Positions 24,563 to 35,905 of a stretch of 64,000 nt of DNA are shown piece after piece. Numbering within the stretch: the stretch's first letter is position 1; every line of letters starts with the position of its first letter. The notes beneath the pieces were generated by a model. The model ran no database searches and was not told where the DNA came from. It worked only from the letters and a program-made list of their open reading frames with translations. The stretch is from positions 843,954-907,953 of the forward strand of contig JAOWBW010000300.1 in NCBI GenBank assembly GCA_026119855.1, given 5' to 3'. Both the position numbers and the translations under genes were made by a program. This DNA comes from Campanula takesimana (taxonomy: Eukaryota; Streptophyta; Magnoliopsida; Asterales; Campanulaceae).

Positions 24563-24728
24563 GTTAAATTAAAGTTGGATCTTAGCCCAATTAAATTATA
24601 TTATACATTGGATGTATGTGAAGGTTATATAATTTAGTGGGAGTATTTTGTTTGAAAAATACATTGTTTATTTCTTTAATGAAAATTGGTACTTATTAAA
24701 TTTTGGAAATTTTGCAAATTTGTAGATA

Positions 24729-27700
24729 ATGACTACTAACACTCAATCAATTTCGTTGCGATCGATCCTTGAGAAGGATAAGCTCCAAGAGAATGGTACT
24801 AACTTTATGGATTGGATCCGTAGCCTAAGAATTGTTCTTAGGCAAGAAGATAAGTTGTACATTCTCGATGGGCCACTTCCTGTTGAACCAGAACCTACTG
24901 CCCCTAGGGCAGAAAGAGACAGTTACAAGAAACATCGTAATGATTCTAGAGATGTAAGTTGTCTCATGCTTGCTACCATGTGCTCAAAACTCCAACAAAG
25001 TTTGGAACATTTGGAAGCCTATGAGATAGGCGTGGAGTTAAGAGCCATGTTTCAAGAGCAAGCTAGGCAAGAGAGGTACAAGACCATTGTTGCATTCACT
25101 ACTTGCAAAATGAATGAAGGGCAACAAGTGAGTCCTCACATGCTGAAAATGAAAGGTTATGTAGAGAACCTTGAGAAACTTGGCTATCCAATCCCATTGG
25201 AGCTAGCCACGGATCTCATTTTTAATTCATTGCCTAAAAGTTATAATCAGTTTGTGATGAATTATAACATGCATGTAATGGATAAGAATCTCTCCGAGTT
25301 GCATGGGATGCTTAAAACTGCGGAGATGAAGATTGCGGAGAAAGGTTCTCCCGTGCTCTTGGTTCATGATGGGAAGAAGGCTAGTGCCAAAGGAAAGGGT
25401 AAGAAAGTTGTCAAACTCAAGATAAGCAAGGCAAAGGTTGCCAAGGCTTCTGAGGCAAAACCCGATTCACAAAAGGATGCAATCTGTTTCCATTGTCAAG
25501 AAATTGGTCATTGGAAACGTAATTGCAAGGCTTTCTTGGAAGAGCAAAAGAAGAAGAAGAGCAGCAAGGCTGCGTCGACTTCAGGTATCTATATGATAGA
25601 TATTCTCTTTTCTACCACTGATTCTTGGGTATTAGATACCGGATGTGGTTCTCACATTTGTTTAAATGTGTAGGGTCTAAAGAATAGGAGACTACTTAAA
25701 GAGGGTGAAGTAGACCTACGCGTGGGGAATGGAGCAAGAGTTGCTGCATTAGCCGTAGGGACTTAAGAAGTCACTTTACCTTCCGGATTAATTCTTGTTT
25801 TGAACAATTGTTATTATGTTTCGAATTTAAGTAGAAATATTATTTCAATTTCTTGTTTGGATAATGAAGGTTTTAAGTTTCTTATTGAGAATAAGAAATT
25901 TTCTATTTATTTAAATGATGTGCTTTATGGTATTGCTAATTCATTTAATGGCCTTTATGTCTTGGATATCAAGAATGAAAATAATGAAAATGTCTATCAT
26001 ATAAATAAGAAATCTAAACCTAATGATGTAAATCATTCTTATTTGTGGCATTGCCATCTTGGTCATATTAATGAGAAGCGTATCTCAAAACTCCATGGGG
26101 ACGGTCTCTTGGGTTCATGTGACCTTGAGTTATATGATACTTGTGAGTCGTGTCTTCTTGGAAAAATGACTAAGACACCTTTAACCAAGCTAGGTGAAAG
26201 GGCAAGCGACTTATTGGGGTTGATACATTCCGATGTATGCGGACCATTAAGTAGCAATGCTAGGGGAGGATTTCAATACTTCATAACCTTCACGGATGAT
26301 TATAGTAGATTTGGGTATGTTTACCTAATGAAACATAAAAGTGAAGCATTTGAGATATTTAGAATATTTCAAAATGAAGTAGAAAAACAACTTGGCAAAA
26401 GTATTAAGGCACTTCGATCAGATCGAGGTGGAGAATACTTAAGTCATGAATTTGATGATAATCTAAAGAATTATGGAATAGTTTCACAATTGACTCCACC
26501 CGGAACACAACAATGGAATGGTGTGTCCGAGAGGAGAAATCGGACTTTGTTAGACATGGTTCGATCAATGATGAGTCAAGTTGATCTTCCAATATCCTTT
26601 TGGGGTTACGCTCTAGAACCGCCGCATTCACACTAAATCGTGTTCCAACTAAATCGGTTCAAAAGACTCCATATGAGATGTGGAGCGGAAAGAAAACTTG
26701 TTTATCTTTCATGAAGATTTGGGGTTGCGAAGCCTATGTCAAAAGACTTGTCTCTGACAAACTTGCACACAAATCTGACAAATGTATTTTCGTGGGATAT
26801 CCAAAGGAAACAAGAGGATATTACTTTTTCAACCGTGAGGACAACAAAGTTTTTGTTGCCCGAACTGGTGTCTTTCTAGAGAAAGAGTTTCTCTCCAAAG
26901 AAATCAGTGGGAGTAAAATAAATCTTGAAGAAATTCGAGACCCAAAAAATGACATTGAACCCATAGTGGAACAAGAACAAGAACCACAAGGAGTTGTGGA
27001 ACATGTTCAAAATACACAAGCAACTCATAGATCTAGTAGGTTATGATCCGAACCCAAGAGATATGGATTTCTCGTAACGGATAGTAATGAGGTGGAAATC
27101 ATTGAGAATGATGAACCGACAACCTACCAAGAGGCGATGTCTTCTTCTATTCGGATAAGTGGCTTGGAGCCATGGAATCTGAATTGCAATCCATGCAAGA
27201 CAATCAAGTTTGGAACTTGATTGATGCGCCCGAAGGTGTAAAAACCATAGGATGCAAATGGGTCTTCAAGAAGAAGACCGACATGGATGGGAAGGTGCAT
27301 ACTTACAAAGCTAGACTTATAGCGAAAGGGTATAGGCAAGTTCATGGTATTGACTATGATGAGACCTTTTCACCCGTAGCAATGATCAAGTCTATAAGAA
27401 TTTTGCTTGCCATTGCCGCATATCATGACTATGAAATATGGCAAATGGACGTCAAAACCACTTTCCTAAATGGAAAACTGCAAGAGGATGTGTATATGAC
27501 ACAACCAGAAGGTTTTGAACAAGATTCTAAGGTATGCAAATTGCAAAGATCCATCTATGGATTGAAGCAAGCTTCTAGGAGTTGGAATCTCCGTTTTGAT
27601 GAATCGGTCAAAGAGTTTGGTTTCATCAAGAACGAAGATGAACCTTGTGTATACAAGAAGATTTGTAGGAGCATAGTGCTATTCCTGATTTTATATGTGG

Positions 27701-28683
27701 ATGACATATTACTCATTGGAAACGATATTCCTACACTTCAGTCCGTAAAGACTTGGTTAGGAAAATACTTCGCAATGAAAGATATGGGTGAAGCCGCATA
27801 CATACTTGGCATAAAGATCTATAGAGATAGATCAAGGAGGCTACTTGGTTTAAGACAAAGTACATACATTGACAAGGTCATTAGAAGATTCCGTATGGAA
27901 AATTCTAAAAGAGGTGCCTTGCCCGTGTTACATGGAGTTTCTCTAAGCAAGACTCAATGTCCTAAGACAAAAGATGAGCGTGAGAAAATGAATGATGTTC
28001 CATATGCTTCGGCAATTGGGTCCATCATGTATGCCATGATTTGTACTAGGCCGGATGTATCTTATGCTTTAAGCATGACATGTAGATACCAATCCAACCT
28101 CGGTGAAAATCACTGGATGGCTGTAAAAGCGATTCTTAAGTACTTAAGAAGAACTAAAGATTCGTTTTTGGTCTATGGAGGAATGGAAGATGATCTCGTG
28201 GTAAATGCTTACACAGATGCAAGCTTCCAAACCGACAAAGATGATAGTCGATCGCAATCGGGTTTTGTGTTTATGTTAAATGGTGGAGCTGTAAGCTGGA
28301 AGAGTTCCAAGCAAAGTACAACCGCTGATTCTACAACAGAAGCTGGGTATATTACTGCATCAGATGCTACAAAGGAAGCTGTTTGGATTAAGAAGTTCAT
28401 TACTGAACTTGAAGTGGTTCCTAGCATTGCTAATCCAATAGACCTTTATTGCGATAATAATGGTGCTATTGCTCAAGCAAAGGAACCAAGAGCACATCAG
28501 AAATCTAAACACATACTTAGGCGTTTTCATATCATTCGAGAAATCATTGATAGGGGAGACGTAAATATATGCAGAGTACCTACTGATGACAATGTCGCGG
28601 ATCCGCTAACAAAGGGACTTCCACAAGCTAAACATGAAGGTCATGTTAGGTCCATGGATATTAGATACATGGGAGATTGGTCC
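24729..28683 (+). pseudogene. Copia2 gag-pol polyprotein
   Basis: Gag starts at ATG 24729 (MTTNTQSISLRSILEKDKLQ); the zinc knuckle CFHCQEIGHWKRNC lies near 25487. The protease site VLDTGCGSHICL is near 25630. Integrase spans about 26040-26620 with WHCHLGH, FTDDYSRFGYVYLMK and TPPGTQQWNGVSERRNRTL. Reverse transcriptase follows: KWVFKKKTDMDG near 27255, QMDVKTTFLNG near 27440, catalytic LYVDDILLIGND near 27690. RNase H has YTDASFQ near 28210 and TEAGY where TEAEY is usual. Damage: TAG 25671 (from CAG by comparison), TAA 25765, TGA 27044 (from CGA), and single-base deletions near 26615 and 27147. Copia3 supplies the undamaged reading at each place. Confidence 0.93.
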
Positions 28684-28723
28684 TAGGGCAAGTGGGAGAT
28701 TGGTCCTAGGGCAAGTGGGAGAT
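28681..28723 (+). repeat. Duplicated polypurine tract of Copia2
   Basis: TCCTAGGGCAAGTGGGAGAT occurs twice (28681, 28704), 23 bp apart; the second directly abuts the 3' LTR. Copia4 has a single copy. The purine tract primes plus-strand DNA synthesis in LTR elements. Confidence 0.85.
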
Positions 28724-30170
28724 TGTTGGTAGTGGTGCCCTAGGCACGTTTAATAAACGTTGTAATTGTTATCAATTATTTCATATCAATAAAGAAATGT
28801 TTTGATTATTATTGTTGTTCATGTTTACTTATAATAATCTCCGTCCCTAGTACTTGTTAAGCACTAGTATAAAGGCTAAATGATCATGGGATGATCATGT
28901 TAGATTTATGGGTACTTGTTTGGAACAAGGTACTGGACATGACCCGCTGTATGAGATTTATGTCATGGTCTATGTCATACATATATCTCATGTTAGTTAT
29001 GTCATTTGAATCCTTAGACATGAAGTTATTATAGTCTTCCACTTGATGAACATTATGTTTGACATATTCAAACGCTACCTTTAACCGGGAAGTTATAAAG
29101 GGTATGATTGGCATAATCGGATTCACGTAGGGAAGAATAATAAGTTAAATGGATTTGTCCCTCTTCGGAGAGATGTCAAGCTTGGGCCTCTCGTAGGAAT
29201 GATGTTGATGAAAATGTTCGGCCGGACTCAAATGAATTGATTAGATAAATGTCATTTGGATTATCAACACATTCGGAATCGAGAAAGTATTGAACAAAAA
29301 CAAGTTGACTTGGTGACCATGACTTGTGTTCAATGACATCGTGGACAAAGGGATTGTGACATGTTCTAAAGTAATGCAAACTTGTATCTAGTTATACTAT
29401 TTGGGTAGGTATGACGGTTTGCTAGAACCTAATCATATCTTATGGATTCATGTTTGAGCCCATTGCCAACTTAGTATAATCCTAGAGGGTCACACACAAT
29501 AGAACGAATCTTAAATAAGGACTATATTGGAATTTGGTAAATAGGGAAATCTGGGGAAAGTGTGCGACCGCACATAATGGCTTGGGCGGCTGCACAGTTT
29601 GGCTCAGAAAGTACCAGAAACCTTCCAGATAGATGTGCGACCGCACAAGGTTTTTGGGCGGCCGCACACCATGTCGGGACTGGTTTCCTAATTTTATTTG
29701 GAATAGGTCTAACTTGTATATAAACAGCCAAATTCGGCCAGAATCAAGGCCAATGCTTTTGAGAAAATCTCCAAAGAGTTTGAGAGAGTTTATTTTGTTC
29801 TAAGACATCTTAGATTGAAGAACAAAATAATACACAAACATAATTCCATATAGTTCATATTGATTGTGAAAACGTGTTTCATAATTTTGGTCTAGCAACC
29901 AAGATCAAGTGTTCTTGATATTCGTTCTTGGTGTGGATACCGCTAGAGGGTGAAGCTTATCATCTTCAAAGTTCGTGTTCTTACTTTTGTGATCAAAGCT
30001 TCAAGTTCTCCACCAAGATCAAAGACCAAATTCAAAGTCATCAAGGGTTAGTTTTTCTAGTATTCATATTGTTGTATTTGATTTAATCATATGAATGGAT
30101 CTATGGGCTTTGGGTTTCATAAAATTTTGAATGCTATATTCCACTGCGTATATTACTTGGAAACCCAACA
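28724..30170 (+). repeat. 3' LTR of Copia2
   Basis: This 1447-bp LTR is nearly identical to 21655-23142 apart from the short deletion near 29690. It keeps TATATAAAC at 29717-29725 and both palindrome pairs, which the deletion brings to 50 bp from the TATA box. It ends AAACCCAACA, followed by the ATAAA repeat. Confidence 0.95.
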
Positions 30171-30429
30171 ATAAAAGATCTAAGAGTCATATATGATATG
30201 ATTGACAAGGAGTTGTCTACCTAAATAACTTATTTTGAGCAGTCGTGCCTTAGCCGACTCAAAGTTAAGTGAAATAGGGATCTTAGCCTATTTAAATTAT
30301 ATGATACATTGGATGTATAATGAAGGTTATATAATTTAGTGGGAGTATTTGTGAAATACTAATAATTATAATATCTTTAAAATTTAGTTGGTACTTATAT
30401 ATGATTATATGTTTGCATAATTGTAGATA
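30171..30429 (+). other. Copia3 leader, 3' portion with two hairpins
   Basis: The leader resumes after Copia2. A bulged hairpin at 30233-30263 has lower stem TTTGA/TCAAA, upper stem GTCG-T-GC / GC-CGAC and loop CTTA. ATACAT-TGG-ATGTAT lies at 30304-30318. The bulged hairpin ends 167 nt before the gag ATG, exactly as in Copia2. Confidence 0.65.
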
Positions 30430-32001
30430 ATGGCTCAAAGTACTGGTTCTTTATCATTGCGATCTATCCTTGAGAAGGAAAAACTTCAAGAAAATGGAGC
30501 TAACTACACGGATTGGATCCGTAGCCTTAGAATTGTTCTAAAGCATGAGGGCAAGCTCTATATTCTTGATGAGCCCGTTCCTGAAGATGAACCTGCTTCT
30601 AATGCACCCAAGGATGAGAGCAACGCCTACAAGAAACACAAGAGTGATTCTCGTGAGGTGGGTTGTCTTATGCTTGTGGCCATGTGTCCAGAGCTTCAGA
30701 AGACTCTTGAACACTTGGAGGCATTTGATCTTGCTGCTTCGTTGAAAGATATGTTTCAAGAACAAGCAAGGCAAGAGAGGTTCGACACTATAGCTGCCTT
30801 GGTCTCATGCAAGATGAGCGAAGGGCAGTCTGTGGGCCCTCATGTTTTTAAGATGAAGGCTCACTTTGAGCACCTAGAGAGGCTTGGCCATCCCATTGAT
30901 GTTGATTTGGCCACTGATTTTATTCTTAGTTCATTGCCCAAAAGCTATAACCAGTTCGTCATGAACTTTAATATGCATGGGATGGATAAGTCCCTGTCTG
31001 AGTTGCATGGGATGCTTAAGACAGCGGAAAAGAAAATCGGTAAAGAGGCCGCTCCCGTGCTCATAGTGTCTAAGGAAGGAAAGGGCCAGAAATGCAAAGG
31101 AAAGGGTAAGGCAAAAGTTGTCAAACCCAAGATTGGCAAGGCAATTGTTGCCAATGCTACTGTGGCTAAACCTGCTTCCCAAAAGGATGCAATCTGTTTC
31201 CACTGCAATGAGATTGGTCATTAGAAAATAAATTGCAAGGTTTACAAGGAAGAGTTGAAGAAGAAGAAGGGCAGTGGGACTGCGTCTACTTCAGGTATCT
31301 ATGTTATAGATATTCTACTTTCTACTTCTAGTTCCTGAGTATTAGATACCGGATGTGGATCTCACATTTGTTTGAATGTGCAGGCACTAAGGAATAGGAG
31401 GCTACTTAAAGATGGCGAAGTGGACCTACGCGTTAGGAATGGAGCAAGAGTTGCTGCATTAGCCGTAGGAACATATGATGTCATTTTACCTAGCGGATTA
31501 ATTCTTGTTTTGAACAATTGTTATTACATTCCGGATTTAAGTAGAAATATTGTTTCAATTTCTTGTTTGGATAATGAAGGTTTTAAGTTTCTTGTTGAAA
31601 ATAAGAAGTTTTCTATTTATTTAAATGATATGCTTTATTGTACTGCATGTTCATTTAATGGCCTTTATATTCTTTACGTTGAGAATGTAAATAATGAGGA
31701 TGTCTATAATGTAAATAAGAAATCCAAACCTAATGATGTAAATCATACTTATTTGTGGCATTGCCGTCTTGGTCATATTAATGAGAAGCGTATCTCAAAA
31801 CTCCATGGGGACGGACTTTTAGATTCACATGATTTTGAATCATATGAAACTTGTGAGTCTTGTTTACTTGGAAAGATGACTAAGGCATCTTTTACTAAGA
31901 GTAGTGAAAGGGATAGTGACTTATTATAACTCATATATACTGATGTGTGTGGACCAATGAGCTGCAATGCTAGGTCTACTTAATGAAACATAAAAGTGAA
32001 A
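30430..32001 (+). pseudogene. Copia3 gag, protease and start of integrase
   Basis: One frame from ATG 30430 (MAQSTGSLSLRSILEKEKLQ) aligns with Copia2 Gag throughout. TAG at 31222 interrupts the zinc knuckle (CFHCNEIGH then stop, where Copia2 has GHWK) and TGA near 31336 precedes the protease site VLDTGCGSHICL; both fit TGG changed to a stop. A further TAA lies at 31927. The integrase zinc-binding region (WHCRLGHINEKR) is present near 31756. A deletion near 31971 removes about 55 nt of integrase core, and the SIRE-plus LTR begins at about 32002. Confidence 0.9.
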
Positions 32002-33366
32002 CATCACCTAAGTTTACTTTAAGGACTTTAGGACCCTATGTAAGAAGTTTTGTAACTTCAATTTTAGCTAAGTCCTCTCTATAGACTAGGCTTAATGTTT
32101 AGGGCTGAAGCTTTGGATTTGAGGTCTCATGAGCATATGTCTAAGTGTGATGCGCATGACCTTCATGCGAAGCACCATCTGCGCATACCTATGCGCATGA
32201 TTTTCATGTGCAGCACAGATATACCTTAGTCAAATCTCTTATTTCCTGACCTCACCTTTGTATAGCTTGGAAAGCGTTAGGTAAAGCTACGCTTTTTGGT
32301 ATGAGTCAAAGTGCTTATGTGGACAATCGACAACGTGCTCACTCAGCATACACGTGGATGGAGAAACGCGCCTCAGTTTGAAAATTCAAATTGAAGACAG
32401 TTGTCACCCTTCTAGAAGATATCTGAAATCTGTCAACTTGCTGTCTCCAACGGCTATAAAGGACAACTGCGCGCCAATCACATTGTGACAGCGCATCATC
32501 CTTGTCCTGCTCCCCAACGGCTAGTTTTTGGAGCTCAGCTATAAATAGCATGCTCATCCTCATTTTCCAAGTTGCTTGTGAACCGCTTGAGTTTTTGCTT
32601 CCAAAGAGAAAGTTTGAAGATTTGAAGATTGCTTGCTCATTTCCAGAATTCCCAAGAACAACCTTCATACCTTCATACTCAATCCAAGCCCAGATCCTAT
32701 AAGCCTTTGTAACACCAGAATCTTGTGCTTTCCATCTCATAGATTCAAAGAGCCCAGATTTCTGATACACACACACACCTCTTGAAGTTTCGATCTCATC
32801 GATCTTACTTCTAGAGATACACCGGTTATTGTCTAGGATTTGTTCTTTCATAGATTATAGATCTTTGAGTTAGTTTGTTCTAAATCGTTGTAACTTGTAA
32901 CTCTCTCATAATAAGATCTTCTTTAGAAATCCAAGACTAACCATCTTGGTAGAGGACGTAGATCTTTTCCCGATCGAACCTCTCCAAATAGCTTGTCTTT
33001 ATATATTCGGTTTGCATTCTACATTTGAACTTTACTAATATATTTCTTTGTTTGATCTTTATAGATTGTATTGCTTTGATAGAATTGTGTTTGTGTGCGT
33101 TTTGCCTTAGTCTCATTTTGCGCCACTCTTTAGCCTAAATCTTAGTGCGTGCGTATTTACACTTCTGCGCATACTCCCTGCGCATAAGTGATTGCTTTAA
33201 ACTTCCGCTGTGCATTTTACACTCTTGCTGCGCGCTATACTTAGCCAAATTAAGAGTCGTGAGCATTTGCCATTGTTTTGCAAAAGGGTTTGAAAAGAAT
33301 TTTAAAACGCTATTCACCCCCCCCTCTAGCATTTTTCATACCCTTATTGCCCTTCTGGGACCAACA
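32002..33366 (+). repeat. 5' LTR of SIRE-plus, first 54 bp missing
   Basis: Position 32002 corresponds to 60835 in the 3' LTR. TATA box CTATAAATAG at 32539-32548. The LTR ends GGGACCAACA at 33366. Some TGCGCA words present in the 3' LTR are mutated here (for example ATGCGAAGC near 32166). Confidence 0.93.
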
Positions 33367-33368
33367 AG

Positions 33369-33380
33369 TGGTATCAGAGC
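33369..33380 (+). other. Primer binding site of SIRE-plus
   Basis: TGGTATCAGAGC, two bases after the LTR; initiator Met-tRNA type. Confidence 0.93.
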
Positions 33381-33439
33381 AAACACCTTTATAAAACACT
33401 TTTGTTTTTCAAGCTTAACAGCTTGGGTGCCGATTCTAA

Positions 33440-35851
33440 ATGGCAAACTCAAAACCTATGGCAACTGCAAACTACACTCACGTTCCGGTCTTTGATGAAG
33501 ATCATTTTGACGTGTGGAAATTCAGCATATTGACCCATCTCAACTCAATCGACGAAAGGCTCCATGACACCGTAGTTTATGGACCTTACATTCCGGTTAA
33601 ATCGAATCCAAATCCACGCACCAACGCTGCTCAACCTACAGTTCTGAAACCGAAAGAAGAATGGACTGAGGAAGAAACAAGAAGAGTTGCAAATGATGGG
33701 AAAGCTAGAAACATTCTCCTAAGCACCCTAAGCACGGCTATGAAACAACAAGTCATGCATTGTGCTCCTGCTAATGAGCTATGGGATGCCATTGAAGAGC
33801 ATATAGAAGGAGATACCGTTTGCAAGGAGAACAAGAGATACGAAGTACAAAAGAGATTCAACAATTTCTCTCAACTCCCCGGAGAAACCTTAAGACAAAC
33901 TTATGAACGCTTTTGTGAAATTATCAATCTATGTATTTCACTTGGCATGAAGTTTTCAAACAAAGATTTGAATGTCAATTTTCTCCAAGCTTTTAGATCA
34001 AGATATCTACATAAATCTAGCGCTCTTGAAGACGCTGGAACTTTAGATGATTGGACTCTAAGGAACCTTTATGCTAATCTTAAAGTTTATGAGCTCAAAC
34101 TTCAGCGAATTAGTGAAACTGAAGGAAAATCAAAATCTGTTGCAATGGTGGCGCATAGAGAGGAAGTCCAACCTCCTGCGCCTGCGCCTATTCAGAAAGA
34201 GAAAAGTTCTGATCCCCAAATTTCTACTTCTGAGCCATTGGACATGGACGATGAAGACTTTGCTTTATTTGTGAAGAGATTCCAGAAGTTCAAAAAATTC
34301 ACCAAGCCCGGCTCAACCATCAAATATCAAGGATCTACCAGCAAGGCTCCTTCAAAGTTCATAAGGAGCAATGATTGTAAAAGAAAAGAAGACCTTGTTT
34401 GTTTTAATTGCAGGAAACCCGGACACTTTGCATCGAGCTGCCCAATTCCTAAGTTCGAGTATATGCAAAAAAAGAGCAGCCATACTCCTAAATTCACTCC
34501 CAAGTTCACTCGTCATAAGGGAATGGTTGCTAAGGAAGAAGCACCAACAAATGAGCACAACACGTGGATTGAAACATACTCCGATGAGAGCGATGAAGAC
34601 TCGGATGATGGACTCGTTTGTTTTGTTGCAAAAGATGAAGATGATGTTGAAATTAATGACTATGACTTCGATGACTTTTCAAAGGATGTTCCCGATATGA
34701 AAAACTTGAACAAACCAATCAAGAAATCTGCTAGTCACTCTGTGGCGAAAAAGAAGAAAGGACCAACCATCAGTGAGCTAATTGAACAAGGATGTCTTAC
34801 TACGGCTCAAAGCGATGGTGGATTATTGTTTTCCCGATGTGATCTAAGTGCAAGGAATAAGCTAAGAAAGGGAACTTACATCAGACCACAAGTTGAACTA
34901 GCTGCACCAATTCCTAAAATCAACGATGATGAAATTGTTGCTGAACAAGAAAAGTTATTCAAAAAGGCTAGATTTGATAATATGAAGGAAGCTTTAGCAC
35001 TATCATGTGATGAAATTTCCCAGCTTAAGACCGAGAAAACTGTTCTAAAATCTAAACTCACCCTCCTTAAGGAGCAGATAAAGAGCATGACTCCTCTTAC
35101 TGTTAAAAACACTTTTCTAATAGAACAGAACTCACTTCTTAAAGTTCAAAATGATGAATTGATTGCTCAAATTACTGATCTAAAAAAGATTACAAATGAG
35201 TGGTCCAATTCTCGTGTCACTATGGACAATATTTTTGAGTCCCAAAAAGCCAGTGGTGATAAAAGTGGCTTGGGATTCTCATCAACTAGTGACAACTTTA
35301 AGTGTGATGTCTGTGCTGAAAGAGATAGTGAATTTACAAAACAGCAAACTTTTGAAATTCCCAAGGAAAAACATTCTAATTCAATGGGAAAAGGACAGGA
35401 AAAAGTCAAGAGACAAACATTCCACTATGTCTACCCAACGAAGCAATTTGGGAAAGCTAATGGGAAAGATATAGCTACAGATGAATCAGCTCCTAGCAAA
35501 ATTATTCTTGAAACTAAGAGCGCTCCTTCTATTAGTGCGCATTATGCGCCTAGGAGCCATGCGCCTCACCGCCAAGCGCATCCTAGCCCTATGTGCACTC
35601 CTAGAAAAAGCGCTCCAAAATTTCAAAAGAAAGATTTTGTTAAGGCCGGCTCATCTGACCCAAAGAAGAGTGCTATCCCTAAGAAAAGTAAAGAGTTTGT
35701 AAAAACTCATGTGATTAGTGGCTTTCAACATTGTTCCATTTGTGATTGTTTTGGACACAAGGCCGTGGAATGCCTTTTGAGATTCTCTCCCAATGCCAAA
35801 GGACGTAAAAATCCCAAGGTCAAGCAAGAGTGGGTCGTCAAAAGTTGCTAA
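33440..35851 (+). CDS. gag: SIRE-plus Gag, intact, 803 aa
   Basis: An unbroken frame starts at ATG 33440 (MANSKPMATANYTHVPVFDE), 74 bp after the LTR. The N-terminal third resembles the Copia-type Gag (UBN2-like) core, with WKFSILTHLNSIDE and LRQTYERFCEIIN. A CCHC zinc knuckle, CFNCRKPGHFASSC, lies at about residue 320. Acidic linkers and a likely coiled coil (about residues 495-600) follow. A second CCHC, CSICDCFGHKAVEC, lies at about residue 766. The length is unusual for Copia but normal for SIRE/Maximus. Gag would form the virus-like particle and bind the RNA. The frame ends at TAA, inside a CTAAC branch-point-like word; see the candidate intron 35819-35905. It is the only long Gag left open in the window. 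Confidence 0.93.
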   Translation: MANSKPMATANYTHVPVFDEDHFDVWKFSILTHLNSIDERLHDTVVYGPYIPVKSNPNPRTNAAQPTVLKPKEEWTEEETRRVANDGKARNILLSTLSTAMKQQVMHCAPANELWDAIEEHIEGDTVCKENKRYEVQKRFNNFSQLPGETLRQTYERFCEIINLCISLGMKFSNKDLNVNFLQAFRSRYLHKSSALEDAGTLDDWTLRNLYANLKVYELKLQRISETEGKSKSVAMVAHREEVQPPAPAPIQKEKSSDPQISTSEPLDMDDEDFALFVKRFQKFKKFTKPGSTIKYQGSTSKAPSKFIRSNDCKRKEDLVCFNCRKPGHFASSCPIPKFEYMQKKSSHTPKFTPKFTRHKGMVAKEEAPTNEHNTWIETYSDESDEDSDDGLVCFVAKDEDDVEINDYDFDDFSKDVPDMKNLNKPIKKSASHSVAKKKKGPTISELIEQGCLTTAQSDGGLLFSRCDLSARNKLRKGTYIRPQVELAAPIPKINDDEIVAEQEKLFKKARFDNMKEALALSCDEISQLKTEKTVLKSKLTLLKEQIKSMTPLTVKNTFLIEQNSLLKVQNDELIAQITDLKKITNEWSNSRVTMDNIFESQKASGDKSGLGFSSTSDNFKCDVCAERDSEFTKQQTFEIPKEKHSNSMGKGQEKVKRQTFHYVYPTKQFGKANGKDIATDESAPSKIILETKSAPSISAHYAPRSHAPHRQAHPSPMCTPRKSAPKFQKKDFVKAGSSDPKKSAIPKKSKEFVKTHVISGFQHCSICDCFGHKAVECLLRFSPNAKGRKNPKVKQEWVVKSC

Positions 35852-35905
35852 CTCTAGGACCCAAAAAGGAATAAAGGGGACCTACTTTAAATGTCAATAT
35901 TTCAG
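35819..35905 (+). other. Candidate 87-nt gag-pol mini-intron
   Basis: A donor AAG|GTCAAG at 35819, branch-point-like TGCTAAC at 35846-35852 and acceptor TTTCAG|GTTC at 35905 bracket the gag stop and two more in-frame stops. Removal is in frame (both boundaries between codons). SIRE-minus has the same layout at 2636-2553 (84 nt, AAG|GTTAGA ... TGCTAAC ... TTTCAG|GTCT), also in frame. The donors are weak, which would suit partial splicing and excess Gag. This is inference; no transcript is available. Confidence 0.5.

Larger units (their letters stand above)
23156..24728 (+). other. Copia2 untranslated leader
   Basis: No coding frame is seen in about 1.6 kb. It contains two palindrome pairs (23441-23513), two GGAATTGTGGATGC modules (near 23871, 23954) and hairpins near the gag start: TTCGC-CTCC-GCGAG (24258-24271), CTTGC-CTCC-GCAAG (24327-24340), a bulged hairpin with stem GTCCAC/GTGGAC and loop CTCC (24532-24562), and ATACAT-TGG-ATGTAT (24603-24617). 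Confidence 0.75.
21655..30170 (+). mobile_element. Tork/TAR-like Copia retrotransposon (Copia2), full length
   Basis: It is 8516 bp, bounded by TG...CA LTRs and a perfect ATAAA target repeat (21650-21654 and 30171-30175). The internal order is Met-tRNA primer site, 1.6-kb leader, gag-pol, purine tract. It has inserted into the leader of its relative Copia3. gag-pol carries three stops and two 1-nt deletions, so the copy is defective but all domains are recognisable. Confidence 0.95.

Noticed and set aside
32339..32851. 170-codon minus-strand frame in the SIRE LTR, repeated at 61172-61684
   Set aside because: Both lie inside LTR copies and cover the TATA box; conservation is explained by the LTR.
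35846..35857. Stop-codon read-through as the gag-pol strategy of SIRE
   Set aside because: The plus copy has three in-frame stops and the minus copy at least two between gag and pol, so read-through of one stop would not reach pol. The in-frame intron explains the data better.
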